From Metabacillus endolithicus (lineage in GTDB: Bacteria; Bacillota; Bacilli; Bacillales; Bacillaceae), in assembly GCF_023078335.1 (NCBI RefSeq), contig NZ_CP095550.1, positions 1,842,001 through 1,906,000 on the forward strand: a stretch of DNA of 64,000 nt. The letters are read 5' to 3'. Within the stretch, counting starts at the first letter, position 1, and every line of letters begins with the position of its first letter. A program made the translations under genes and the position numbers. The notes beneath the pieces were generated by a model. That model searched no databases, had not been told where the DNA came from, and was given only the letters and a program-made list of their open reading frames with translations. This document shows, one piece after another, positions 34,934 through 42,371 of the stretch.

Positions 34934-36440
34934 GATATGCCACCTTTTCACCTGCTAGATGTTTATAAATGTTCACTTCAAAATAAGTCGTTGAAATCAT
35001 CTTCTTTGTTCTCTTCACATTAATGTCCATTGTAAACTGTTCTTTATCTGGATATTTCTTTGGATCATAATAGTGATACTGATTCAAATAAGGAGAATAG
35101 GCCCCAACATCAATTGAGTTTGTTTCCTCATCAATATGGAGCAAGCGTAAAAAACCATTTCCTCCTTCTCCACCTTTTTGATAATCCGCAAGAATTTGAT
35201 ATACCTTCCGATCAACATCTCCATCTTGATCATCATCGAGCTCATCGACCTTTAGCTGACTGCTATGATAATGACCACATAGAACAGCAACAACATTTTC
35301 ATTTGGAACAACCACTTTTTTAAACAATTCATTTCCTTGACGACTTCGTTTTCCGTTCTTTTTTAAATACTCGTGAAACGAGAGAATCGCTGTTCGATCA
35401 GAATGTCGCTGAAGAACCTTATTCATCCATTTTATTTCTTCTTCCCCGATATCCCAGCCCATATAAACAAAGATATAATCCTTTCCATTTGCAGAAATCA
35501 AGTCATAATGACCTCGATTATCATCATAAGAGCCACCATAATAGGATTTATGTTTAAACCGATGTTCGCCAAAATACTGCTTATATTTTTTGAAATCGTC
35601 TCCTTCATCATGATTGCCCGGGAGAACTCCATAAGGTATCTTCGCAACATCTAATGTATTCATATAGGCACTTGCTCGTTGCCATTGCTTTTCATCGTGA
35701 GCTTTATTGACAATGTCGCCGGTATGAAACACATAACGAATATTCATCACATCTTTGTTTTGAGCAATCCATTCTGTAATGCTTTTAAAAATGGCGGGAT
35801 AATCCTGTGCATAATATTGAGTATCTGTCATCCAAACAAACGAATAATCATAGCTTTTTCCGTGTTTCGGAAACTGGTCCTGTACAATCACACTAATTTT
35901 ACGGTCTTGCACGTATTCATCTGCTTTTATCGTTCCATTTAAAGCAAATTCTTCATCACTTGCTACAGTGCCATCAAGCTCCGTCCACTTTTCGTTTGCC
36001 ACATTCCAGGCATACATGGTGACTTGCCTTCCCGGAAGTGACTTTCCCTCCCAATGAAGTGTTACCTTATCCGCCGGTTTTATATTTCGGTTCACTTTTA
36101 CGTCAAAGCGGTGATAAGGAAATTTCGTGACAGAGTCTGTTCGATTCACATCACTGTTTTTCTCTATTAGCGAAAGATATTTTTTATAGGAAAACTCTTT
36201 TTCACCCTTGGGAGCAAAAACTTTAGGTGGTTCTGTTGATGTTGCATTTTCACTGATCACAAGTGATTCTTGATTAATCGAATTATACTGATCAGCATGA
36301 TAGTAATTTTGTACCACACTCACTTCCTTGCTAAGTGAAGGCTGGTACTGATGATCAGAAGGAAATGCTGCAGGTAAAAGAAAGGTCATACAAAGAATTG
36401 AGATAAGCTTTTTTAATCGTTGTTTGAACATGCTACTCAC
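34923..36440 (-). CDS. Secreted calcineurin-like metallophosphoesterase
   Basis: 505 residues with an N-terminal signal sequence (KKLISILCMTFLLPAAF, about residues 10-26). The phosphoesterase domain begins near residue 205: WMTDTQYY, HTGDIVNKAHD, LPGNHDEGDD, SFHEYLKK and CGHYHSSQL give the metal-binding set. It resembles the catalytic part of B. subtilis YvnB, which is much longer. The region before it (about 60-200) is a predicted beta domain. Likely exported and acting at the cell surface; substrate unknown. Confidence 0.85.
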   Translation of the reverse strand: MSSMFKQRLKKLISILCMTFLLPAAFPSDHQYQPSLSKEVSVVQNYYHADQYNSINQESLVISENATSTEPPKVFAPKGEKEFSYKKYLSLIEKNSDVNRTDSVTKFPYHRFDVKVNRNIKPADKVTLHWEGKSLPGRQVTMYAWNVANEKWTELDGTVASDEEFALNGTIKADEYVQDRKISVIVQDQFPKHGKSYDYSFVWMTDTQYYAQDYPAIFKSITEWIAQNKDVMNIRYVFHTGDIVNKAHDEKQWQRASAYMNTLDVAKIPYGVLPGNHDEGDDFKKYKQYFGEHRFKHKSYYGGSYDDNRGHYDLISANGKDYIFVYMGWDIGEEEIKWMNKVLQRHSDRTAILSFHEYLKKNGKRSRQGNELFKKVVVPNENVVAVLCGHYHSSQLKVDELDDDQDGDVDRKVYQILADYQKGGEGGNGFLRLLHIDEETNSIDVGAYSPYLNQYHYYDPKKYPDKEQFTMDINVKRTKKMISTTYFEVNIYKHLAGEKVAYQKE

Positions 36441-36651
36441 CCAATACTAGTATGTGCAGGATGAGGCAGTTTTACCAAAGGTTGATGAAAGAAGTACTTT
36501 TAGTAATTGTCTGTTAAATTTACCTGATGAATTCAATGTCGTTGTTAAGAGTGATTGATGAAAGTTTTCACAGTACCGCACTTGTTATTACATCTCTAGT
36601 ATAAATCGTACTCCTTTCTAAAATTATTGTTTTTACCGAATAACTAATTAA

Positions 36652-36781
36652 GGTTGATTGGAGTGGCAGGTGCGAGACTCCTGCGGGAGCAGCGGGACAG
36701 GTGAGACCCCTCAGACGCAAGCGTCGAGGAGGCTCACCGCACGCCCCGCGGAAAGCGAGCAACCTAGAGCGGAAATCAACC
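36652..36781. repeat. Dispersed Bacillaceae palindromic repeat (about 130 bp)
   Basis: Ends GGTTGATT and AATCAACC are exact inverted copies. Inside are GGTGAG / CTCACC arms around GACGCAAGCGTC and GC-rich CTGCGGGAG and CCCCGCGG blocks, much richer in G+C than the surroundings. From memory this element (GACTCCTGCGGGA ... GCGGAAATCAAC) occurs in many copies in Bacillus and relatives. An open frame across it is spurious. The rest of the 36441-36867 gap shows only the yvlD terminator. Confidence 0.88.
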
Positions 36782-36827
36782 TACACAACACTCGTTACAT
36801 AGTAACAAAGTCTATGAGACTAAACTA

Positions 36828-36857
36828 AAAAAGAGCAAGACAACTCTCACTCTTTTT
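36828..36857 (-). terminator. yvl operon terminator
   Basis: Minus-strand stem AAAAAGAG / CTCTTTTTT with a 14-nt loop, 10 bases past the yvlD stop. Confidence 0.75.
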
Positions 36858-36867
36858 AAACAAACGT

Positions 36868-37230
36868 TTATTTATCCTTCTTCATCGGCTCGACAATGCC
36901 CTTTTGAATCATCAAATGAATAATGGAAATAAAAACCGATGCTAGTAAAGCTGTTCCAAAGCCATCAATCACAAAAGAATCTCCCATTAATCCTTGAGCG
37001 ATCATAAGAGTCACTGCATTAATGACAAATAAAAACAAGCCTAGTGATAATACCGTAACAGGTAATGTTAATAAAATTAAAAAGGGTTTTACTAACACGT
37101 TAAGAATAGACAAAAGTAAGCTTGCTCCCAAAGCTGCTGCAACACCACTCAATTGAAACGAATCAAAAAATCCTGCTACAACAATTAATATGAGCGCATT
37201 TACTAGAATACTTATTAGCCATCTTGTCAT
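36868..37230 (-). CDS. yvlD: YvlD-like small membrane protein
   Basis: 120 residues, four hydrophobic segments (about 4-24, 30-52, 55-80 and 90-112), of the group called phage holin family 4-like or DUF360-like. VKPFLILLTLPVTVLSLGLF is the conserved core. Function unknown; induced with the sigma-W envelope-stress regulon in B. subtilis. One base separates it from yvlC. Confidence 0.88.
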   Translation of the reverse strand: MTRWLISILVNALILIVVAGFFDSFQLSGVAAALGASLLLSILNVLVKPFLILLTLPVTVLSLGLFLFVINAVTLMIAQGLMGDSFVIDGFGTALLASVFISIIHLMIQKGIVEPMKKDK

Positions 37231-37231
37231 C

Positions 37232-37426
37232 TTAATAATCCGTTTCTTCTGGTATTAAAAAGATCGAGACAATATAAATCAATGCCAATGGAAAAAATCC
37301 TGTAAAGATTAATAAAACAACGAACAATATTCTTAATAGTGATGCATCAATACCTATATAGTTTGATAAGCCTCCAAGTACACCTGATAACTTCCGATCA
37401 TGACGTGATCGAAACAATCTTTTCAT
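37232..37426 (-). CDS. yvlC: PspC-domain protein YvlC
   Basis: 64 residues forming one PspC domain: LFRSRHDRKLSGVLGGLSNY followed by a membrane helix (LRILFVVLLIFTGFFPLALI). PspC-type proteins take part in phage-shock-like membrane stress responses. Lies between yvlB and yvlD in a sigma-W operon. Confidence 0.92.
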   Translation of the reverse strand: MKRLFRSRHDRKLSGVLGGLSNYIGIDASLLRILFVVLLIFTGFFPLALIYIVSIFLIPEETDY

Positions 37427-37442
37427 TTTCCATCATCCTTAT

Positions 37443-38528
37443 TTATTTAATTGTAATAGATCCTGTTTTTGAATCTGCAAAAACAGTTAATTTCGCTTCG
37501 TGTGCTGTTCGAAATTTCAGTTCTTTTTGAATGGTTTCATTCTTTTCAAATGAAACATCTACATTTCTTACTTTTGTGGAAAGAGTCCCTAAATTTGACT
37601 TTAATTCCCCGATCATTCTGGTATCCTCAGGTACATGAATATCAATGTTGCCTGTTGTTGTTTTGGCATAAATAGTTTCACAATTCTCATCGTTTAAAGT
37701 GAGCTGTACATTTCCATTGAAACTTTGCGCATCCACTTTTTCAGCCGAACCATTAAACTGAATCAGGCCACTAATTGTTTCTGCTTCTATTTTACCAAAG
37801 CTTGAGTTTGCTACTTTAATTTGTCCATTCGCTGTTTCAAATTCACCTGTTGTTGCTTGTATATCCGAGAAGGAAAGAACACCATTTGCTGTTTTCGCCT
37901 TGATTGTCCCTACTTTTAAACCTTCCCCTCTTATTGGTCCATTAAACAACTTGATCTTTACTCTTTCATAAGATTGCTGCGGTACTCTTATATACACATT
38001 GATTTTCATCATTTTTTTCTCTGTAAAGAAAATAAAACGATTTCCTTCCATTTGGCAGTCAACACCTGTTAAAAAAGTTTCCCTTGCCTGTTCATTGTTT
38101 TCAACTCGATAAACTTTCACATCACATTCGACCCGAATATCTTCTTCATTCCATGGTTCAACTATGACACTTCCATTTGGAAGATGAATGTCAATATCCC
38201 GAAAATCAGAGTCTTGAAACTGAAAAATATGTTTAAGATCAATAGATTTACCAAAGTTTAAATCCAAGTCCATATCCTTTACTTTTTTCACAGCAGAATC
38301 AACCCAATCCATCAGCTTATTTCCTAATGATTGCTGTTTTGAATCATTTGCGTTATGTTGTTCTTGCTTATAATCAGCTATGACCTCAGTTGAAAGAGCT
38401 GTGATCTTCTCTGCCTTCACTTTTTCTTCATTTTCCAATGATTCTATTAATGAAAGAGCCTCAACTGCAGATAGCTTCCCTTCTTCTACCAACTTTAAAA
38501 TTCTAATTTTTTGATCCTTCATGAACAT
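37443..38528 (-). CDS. yvlB: DUF4097-family protein YvlB
   Basis: 361 residues. The N-terminus (KIRILKLVEEGKLSAVEALSL) is a short helical SHOCT-like segment; from about residue 105 a repetitive beta-sheet domain of the adhesin/DUF4097 type follows (FNGPIRGEGLKVGTIKAKTA, TANGQIKVANSSFGKIEAE). Large DUF4097 beta-solenoids are common partners of PspC proteins. The B. subtilis homologue is sigma-W controlled. Confidence 0.9.
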   Translation of the reverse strand: MFMKDQKIRILKLVEEGKLSAVEALSLIESLENEEKVKAEKITALSTEVIADYKQEQHNANDSKQQSLGNKLMDWVDSAVKKVKDMDLDLNFGKSIDLKHIFQFQDSDFRDIDIHLPNGSVIVEPWNEEDIRVECDVKVYRVENNEQARETFLTGVDCQMEGNRFIFFTEKKMMKINVYIRVPQQSYERVKIKLFNGPIRGEGLKVGTIKAKTANGVLSFSDIQATTGEFETANGQIKVANSSFGKIEAETISGLIQFNGSAEKVDAQSFNGNVQLTLNDENCETIYAKTTTGNIDIHVPEDTRMIGELKSNLGTLSTKVRNVDVSFEKNETIQKELKFRTAHEAKLTVFADSKTGSITIK

Positions 38529-38552
38529 TCCTCCTCAGATATTTTTTGTTTT

Positions 38553-38876
38553 TTAATCCCTAATTAAAAGCTGTATTCCTTTTACAATGTTCCAAATCCC
38601 AACAATCAAATTAATCAAACCTACAAAAAGAAACCCAAAAATGAAGGATAAAAATATTCCCTCCTGAGAAGAGTCAGCTCCTGCTGAAAAGAAGAGTACC
38701 ATGACCACACCGATCAGTGACAAAAACGGTATGATATGTGACACGAGTGCTTTTTTCGCATGACTCTTAACTTCCAACTGATCAACAATAAAATAAATCG
38801 CAATCGGTAACAAAAAAGGCGCAAAGAACACGCTAAAGTAATTCAAAGATGCTAAGAATCTATTTGTTTTATCCAT
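38553..38876 (-). CDS. yvlA: DUF4870-like membrane protein YvlA
   Basis: 107 residues with three hydrophobic segments (about 12-30, 42-64 and 72-98). RFLASLNYFSVFFAPFLLPI and the later KKALVSHIIPFLS fit DUF4870. First gene of yvlABCD, 27 bases after the predicted sigma-W promoter region's start; ribosome binding site AAGGGAGTG. Confidence 0.82.
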   Translation of the reverse strand: MDKTNRFLASLNYFSVFFAPFLLPIAIYFIVDQLEVKSHAKKALVSHIIPFLSLIGVVMVLFFSAGADSSQEGIFLSFIFGFLFVGLINLIVGIWNIVKGIQLLIRD

Positions 38877-38903
38877 TTGTTCTTTTCACTCCCTTATCAT
38901 TAA

Positions 38904-38929
38904 TACGTATGAAAAGATAAGAGGTTTCA
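38904..38929 (-). promoter_or_regulatory. Sigma-W promoter of yvlABCD
   Basis: Minus strand TGAAAC, 16 bases, CGTA: an exact match in sequence and spacing to the sigma-W consensus, 28 bases upstream of the yvlA start. Confidence 0.9.
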
Positions 38930-39030
38930 GGCTTTGATATGTATTTTTTCTACTTACCCTAAATTATTTATGATCTAAATAAAGTTTGAAGAGCACTCCC
39001 TTTTAACTTCTTTATATGTATTCATCTTGC

Positions 39031-39059
39031 TTGAAGACCATGCAAAATTGGTATATGAT
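39031..39059 (+). promoter_or_regulatory. Promoter of the candidate antisense antitoxin RNA
   Basis: TTGAAG (39031-39036), 17 bp, TATGAT (39054-39059): a near-consensus sigma-A promoter pointing into the toxin locus. Confidence 0.75.
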
Positions 39060-39065
39060 GGATAT

Positions 39066-39226
39066 AAAAACATATACTAAAAGACGATTGGTGAACGATC
39101 ACCAACCGCCTTTCATTGTTTCAGTTACTCCGCAGTGCAAGTTGCGGTGGCTGAGGCTTGTAGAACATAATACGATTAGCTCACTACCTTCATCGCCAAA
39201 TGTCAGGGTGGGGCTAGTCGTTTTTA
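39066..39226 (+). ncRNA. Candidate antisense RNA antitoxin
   Basis: Predicted about 160-nt RNA from the promoter at 39031-39059 to a hairpin (CGATTAGC ... GCTAGTCG, 39173-39220) followed by TTTTTA. It ends just inside the 3' end of the toxin frame and is complementary to the toxin mRNA 3' region, the arrangement of the txpA/RatA type I systems. Boundaries are inferred. Confidence 0.6.
39079..39107 (-). terminator. Terminator of the candidate toxin mRNA
   Basis: Minus-strand stem CGGTTGGTGA / TCACCAATCG followed by TCTTTT. It lies within the antisense transcript, giving the 3' overlap. Confidence 0.7.
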
Positions 39227-39315
39227 TTTCCGCTGTTTCCTGTTGCGGCTATAATCGAAACGACCAGAGCGGCAAATGCAATCATCGTATCCAACTCATC
39301 ACGTGTGATGTACAA
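39214..39315 (-). CDS. Candidate type I toxin peptide, 33 residues
   Basis: Starts with TTG at 39315, 5 bases after GGGGGTGA, and reads YITRDELDTMIAF then AALVVSIIAATG, ending NSGNKND: a short charged N-terminus, one membrane helix of about 16 residues and a polar tail. This is the shape of small holin-like toxins of type I systems in Firmicutes. An extended -10 promoter (TGGTATAAT, 39382-39390) and a long 5' leader with an A/G-rich structured region precede it, and a convergent antisense RNA is predicted. An ATG ten codons in is an alternative start. Confidence 0.62.
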   Translation of the reverse strand: MYITRDELDTMIAFAALVVSIIAATGNSGNKND

Positions 39316-39381
39316 GGCATCACCCCCGATCTGCCCCGGGAGTAACCACCGCAGCCCAACCCCTGCATAGTAACTTGTTAT

Positions 39382-39390
39382 ATTATACCA
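39382..39390 (-). promoter_or_regulatory. Extended -10 promoter of the candidate toxin gene
   Basis: Minus strand TGGTATAAT fits the TGN-TATAAT extended -10 form; no good -35 is seen 17 bp upstream. Confidence 0.55.
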
Positions 39391-39438
39391 TTTTTAGAAG
39401 TTACTTTTTATCTCACTATATACCTATCTCCTGCTAAT

Positions 39439-41127
39439 TTATAATTTAAATTTATTCACAACGATCTTTAATTCCTCTGCCATTTGCGCAAGAGCTTGAG
39501 CTGATGCATCAATCTCTTCCATCGAAGCCAATTGCTCTTCAGCAGAAGCTGCTACCTCTTCAGAGCTTGCCGCATTAGCTTGGGAAAGTTGAGATATTTC
39601 CATAGCTGAATTGGTAATTTCATCAATGCTAGCCGAAATTTGTTGAACAGTTGCTGTTACCTGTTCAATTTGCGGAGTCATATTTCTTGTACTAGAAAGG
39701 ATTTGCGTAAACTTATTTGATGTTTGTTCTGATACTTTTACTCCTTCCTCAACGTTTGTGACAACTTCATTCATGATGTTCACTGATTCAACCGTATCAC
39801 TCTGGACTAAAGCAATTAACTCTGCAATACTTTTTGTAGATGCTTGTGATTGCTCAGCTAATTTCCTCACCTCATCTGCCACAACAGCAAAACCTTTACC
39901 ATGCTCACCAGCTCTTGCTGCTTCAATCGCTGCATTTAAGGCTAATAAATTTGTTTGTTCAGCAATACCACTGATCACATCTAATATGGAGCCAATTTCT
40001 TTTGATCGTAGTGATAATGACGTCACTTTTTCATTTGAACGACTAATAGACTCAGAGATAAACTTCATCTGTGCTAAATTATTTTCAACAAACGTTCCGC
40101 CTTCCTCAGCTTCTTTTGTTGTTTGTCGTGATAGTTCAGACACATTTGCTGAGCTTTCAGAAATATGTTGAATTCCTTGTAAAACCTCTTGTAATGAAGT
40201 TGTGTTGCTTTCTAATTTTGTTGTGGTTTCTTCAGCTCCACTCGCAATCTCCTGAATGGCAGATGAAACAGTTTCTGTTGCTCTGCTTGATTGTTCCGCA
40301 CTTGCATTCAATTGCTCTGCTGATGCCGCTACTTGATCAGAGCTTGTAGAAATCGAACTAATCATTTCCCTTAAATTATCTGTCATTTGCTCAAAAGACT
40401 CGTTTAGATAATAGATTTCATCTTTACTCTTAATCTTTAATTTTTCTACGTTTAAATCGCCTGCAGCTACTTGTTTTGCTATGTTTCCTAATTTCACAAC
40501 AGGTCGCGATATGAAAATAGATATAACAACACCGCACGCAATAGCAAATAATAGGGCAAAAATGCTTAAGATCAACACTTTCACTCTTGCGTTATCTGAT
40601 GATTCCTGCGTTTCCTTAAATCGAACTTCTAATATTTCTTTTATCCAATTATGCATTGAAAGGGTATCTTCTGTTAGACGATTGCTTATAGGAACGATTT
40701 GTTCTAGCCCTTTATCAATCGCTGTCTCTTTATCAACTAAACTTTCATCCAGAATTTGATTTGCCTTTTCTCTAAACTCAATATTCGAGTTCTCAATTGT
40801 ATTCAAGCGATCAACCGTTTCCTGCAAGGTAGATAATTCTTTCCCTTTTAAAATTGCCGCATTAATACGATCATTCGCTTCATTCATTTTGTCTCGGTAA
40901 CTATTATCACCATATAATAAAAATGCACGATAATATCCTGATTGTAGCGCTGAATCGGTTTGAATAGATTGAGTAATTGCACGTACCTCAGCAACAGTTT
41001 CAACGATATAATTGTATGACTCATTTGACTGCTTCATATTGGAATATGAGACATATGAAGCTATTCCAAAGATCAATGAGACGATTAGGAAGCTTCCTAT
41101 TAATTTCTGTTTTATTGTTAATTTCAT
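39439..41127 (-). CDS. Methyl-accepting chemotaxis protein
   Basis: 562 residues. Transmembrane helix 1 at about 8-27 ([20 protein letters not shown]), an extracytoplasmic four-helix sensor to about 185, transmembrane helix 2 at about 187-207 ([20 protein letters not shown]), a HAMP domain ([19 protein letters not shown]) and the signalling domain, with the hairpin tip [20 protein letters not shown] around residue 400. The C-terminus [10 protein letters not shown] ends the coiled coil. The ligand is unknown. A structured leader with a terminator precedes it. Confidence 0.95.
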   Translation of the reverse strand: MKLTIKQKLIGSFLIVSLIFGIASYVSYSNMKQSNESYNYIVETVAEVRAITQSIQTDSALQSGYYRAFLLYGDNSYRDKMNEANDRINAAILKGKELSTLQETVDRLNTIENSNIEFREKANQILDESLVDKETAIDKGLEQIVPISNRLTEDTLSMHNWIKEILEVRFKETQESSDNARVKVLILSIFALLFAIACGVVISIFISRPVVKLGNIAKQVAAGDLNVEKLKIKSKDEIYYLNESFEQMTDNLREMISSISTSSDQVAASAEQLNASAEQSSRATETVSSAIQEIASGAEETTTKLESNTTSLQEVLQGIQHISESSANVSELSRQTTKEAEEGGTFVENNLAQMKFISESISRSNEKVTSLSLRSKEIGSILDVISGIAEQTNLLALNAAIEAARAGEHGKGFAVVADEVRKLAEQSQASTKSIAELIALVQSDTVESVNIMNEVVTNVEEGVKVSEQTSNKFTQILSSTRNMTPQIEQVTATVQQISASIDEITNSAMEISQLSQANAASSEEVAASAEEQLASMEEIDASAQALAQMAEELKIVVNKFKL

Positions 41128-41338
41128 GATGTAAATTTCTCCTTTTGTCTTGATTTAATAAAAAACAAAAAAACACCTTTAATCCAAGCATACACCTCTT
41201 GGAATTAAACGCGTTATTAGCAAGTGGCAGGTTCGCTACCCTAATACCAGTATCTCTTACTTATTTCCAAATTAAATATTATAAAGTAACAGGGTCGCTA
41301 TTCTTTCCTAATATTTACTTCATTCTTAGGTTTTCTGA
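41128..41338 (-). ncRNA. Unassigned structured leader of the chemoreceptor gene
   Basis: Minus strand, 5' to 3': hairpin 1 (41316-41274; outer arms AAATATTA / TAATATTT around inner stem AATAG-CGACC-CTGTT), hairpin 2 (41246-41215; outer arms TATTAG / CTAATA around GGTAG-CGAAC-CTGCC) and a terminator hairpin (41209-41178; TTTAATTCCAAG / CTTGGATTAAA then GGTGTTTTTTT). The two inner hairpins share the pattern UAG-CGAxC-CUG. This looks like a tandem sensing element in front of an attenuator. It is not a class I c-di-GMP aptamer by its conserved bases; I cannot name it. Confidence 0.5.
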
Positions 41339-42049
41339 TTAGCCATTACTAACACTGGCATAATTGGTTAATAACTGCGGCCTCCCCAGTAAGTAACCTT
41401 GTCCTAATGGAATGGAAAGGCTTTGAGCTATCTCTAAGTCTTTTATTGTTTCTATACCTTCGAGAATGACACTAATATCATATCGTCTGCAATACTCTAA
41501 TATTAAATAGATAAAAGCCTGTTTTTTCTCTGAAAGGTGTAAATCCTTAGAAAAATAACGATCGAGCTTTATATATTCAGGATCAAGCTCAATAATATCT
41601 TGTATATACGCTTTCCCCTTTCCTACATCATCAAATGCAATACTTATACCATAACTTCTTAGAGTATCAATTCTCTCTTTCAATTGATCAAGATCTCTTA
41701 CAGTCTCAACCTCAGATAATTCAAATGTGATATTTTGATTGGATAGCAACTTTTCTGTAGCTAACTTGTTTAAGAAATCCGAAAATCCATGATTAAAAAT
41801 AGTTGATGGAAAAATGTTTAGAAATAGCTTTTCATTTGATTCATTCGTACGAAACGTTTTTAGAGCTTTGTAAACGGACAGAGTATCTAGTTGAAATAAT
41901 TGCTTGTTTATGATTGCTTGTTGAAAGAACAATTCCGGATTAGTAAAATCATTAGATCTTAGAAGTCCCTCATAACCAATCCTTTTCTTATCTTTTAATG
42001 AAAAAATAGGTTGAAAATGATGGTAGATGTTTCCTTCGTTGATCGGCAC
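41339..42049 (-). CDS. EAL-domain c-di-GMP phosphodiesterase
   Basis: 236 residues, a stand-alone EAL domain that likely linearises c-di-GMP. Motif set: YEGLLR (EGL in place of EAL), LFLNIFPS (Asn), FELSE (Glu), IAFDDVGKG (metal-binding Asp pair), IKLDRYF (Lys) and ILEGIET (Glu), then GQGYLLGRP. The catalytic residues appear complete. The start is the GTG at 42049, 5 bases after AAAGGGGGGA; an upstream in-frame GTG lies inside the terminator of the riboswitch and is rejected. Confidence 0.92.
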   Translation of the reverse strand: MPINEGNIYHHFQPIFSLKDKKRIGYEGLLRSNDFTNPELFFQQAIINKQLFQLDTLSVYKALKTFRTNESNEKLFLNIFPSTIFNHGFSDFLNKLATEKLLSNQNITFELSEVETVRDLDQLKERIDTLRSYGISIAFDDVGKGKAYIQDIIELDPEYIKLDRYFSKDLHLSEKKQAFIYLILEYCRRYDISVILEGIETIKDLEIAQSLSIPLGQGYLLGRPQLLTNYASVSNG

Positions 42050-42072
42050 GTAAATCCCCCCTTTGTTAAGAC

Positions 42073-42105
42073 AAAAAAGTGAACGAGAAGAATACTCGCT
42101 CACTT
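42073..42105 (-). terminator. Riboswitch expression-platform terminator
   Basis: Minus-strand stem GTGAGCGAG / CTCGTTCAC, 7-nt loop, then TTTTTTG, between the c-di-GMP aptamer and the EAL gene. Confidence 0.9.
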
Positions 42106-42122
42106 TACAATAGTAAAATATT

Positions 42123-42210
42123 CTCCGGCGGCTAGGCTACCATAGTAGATGATCTACCTTAGGTCCTTGGCTTTGCGCCCTTATCTTTCAATAAGTTTGC
42201 CATTATCATT
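42123..42210 (-). promoter_or_regulatory. c-di-GMP class I (GEMM) riboswitch aptamer
   Basis: On the minus strand GGCAAAC opens the aptamer, CTTATT-GAAA-GATAAG is the helix with its GAAA tetraloop, GGGCGCAAAGCC is the conserved core and receptor, and GGTAGCC near the end matches the 3' conserved stretch. A TATAAT box lies about 15 bases upstream, and a terminator lies downstream, so c-di-GMP should control read-through into the EAL gene. Remaining sequence of the 42104-42371 gap holds the uvrA terminator. Confidence 0.93.
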
Positions 42211-42327
42211 TTATAGGTCTATTATACCACATCAAATTATTACAATTTCACCAACCGTTCGACAAATAATGACATTTTTACCATTAACTATTTTAACTCC
42301 ACTTCTTAGGTATGAAAAATGAAAAAT

Positions 42328-42355
42328 GAGGCTGAACATATCATTTCAGCCTCAA
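42328..42355 (-). terminator. uvrBA operon terminator
   Basis: Perfect 10-bp stem TGAGGCTGAA / TTCAGCCTCA on the minus strand followed by TTTTTC, 17 bases past the uvrA stop. Confidence 0.9.
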
Positions 42356-42371
42356 CCTTAAATTAACCAAA

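Noticed and set aside
36568..36762. A 64-residue protein across the GC-rich repeat
   Set aside because: It is translation of a dispersed non-coding palindromic element and has no ribosome binding site.
41128..41338. A second c-di-GMP class I riboswitch before the chemoreceptor
   Set aside because: It lacks the GCAAAC and GCAAAG core strings that are clear in the aptamer at 42123-42210.
42050..42103. Start of the EAL protein at 42103
   Set aside because: That GTG is part of the riboswitch terminator stem, while the GTG at 42049 follows a strong ribosome binding site.
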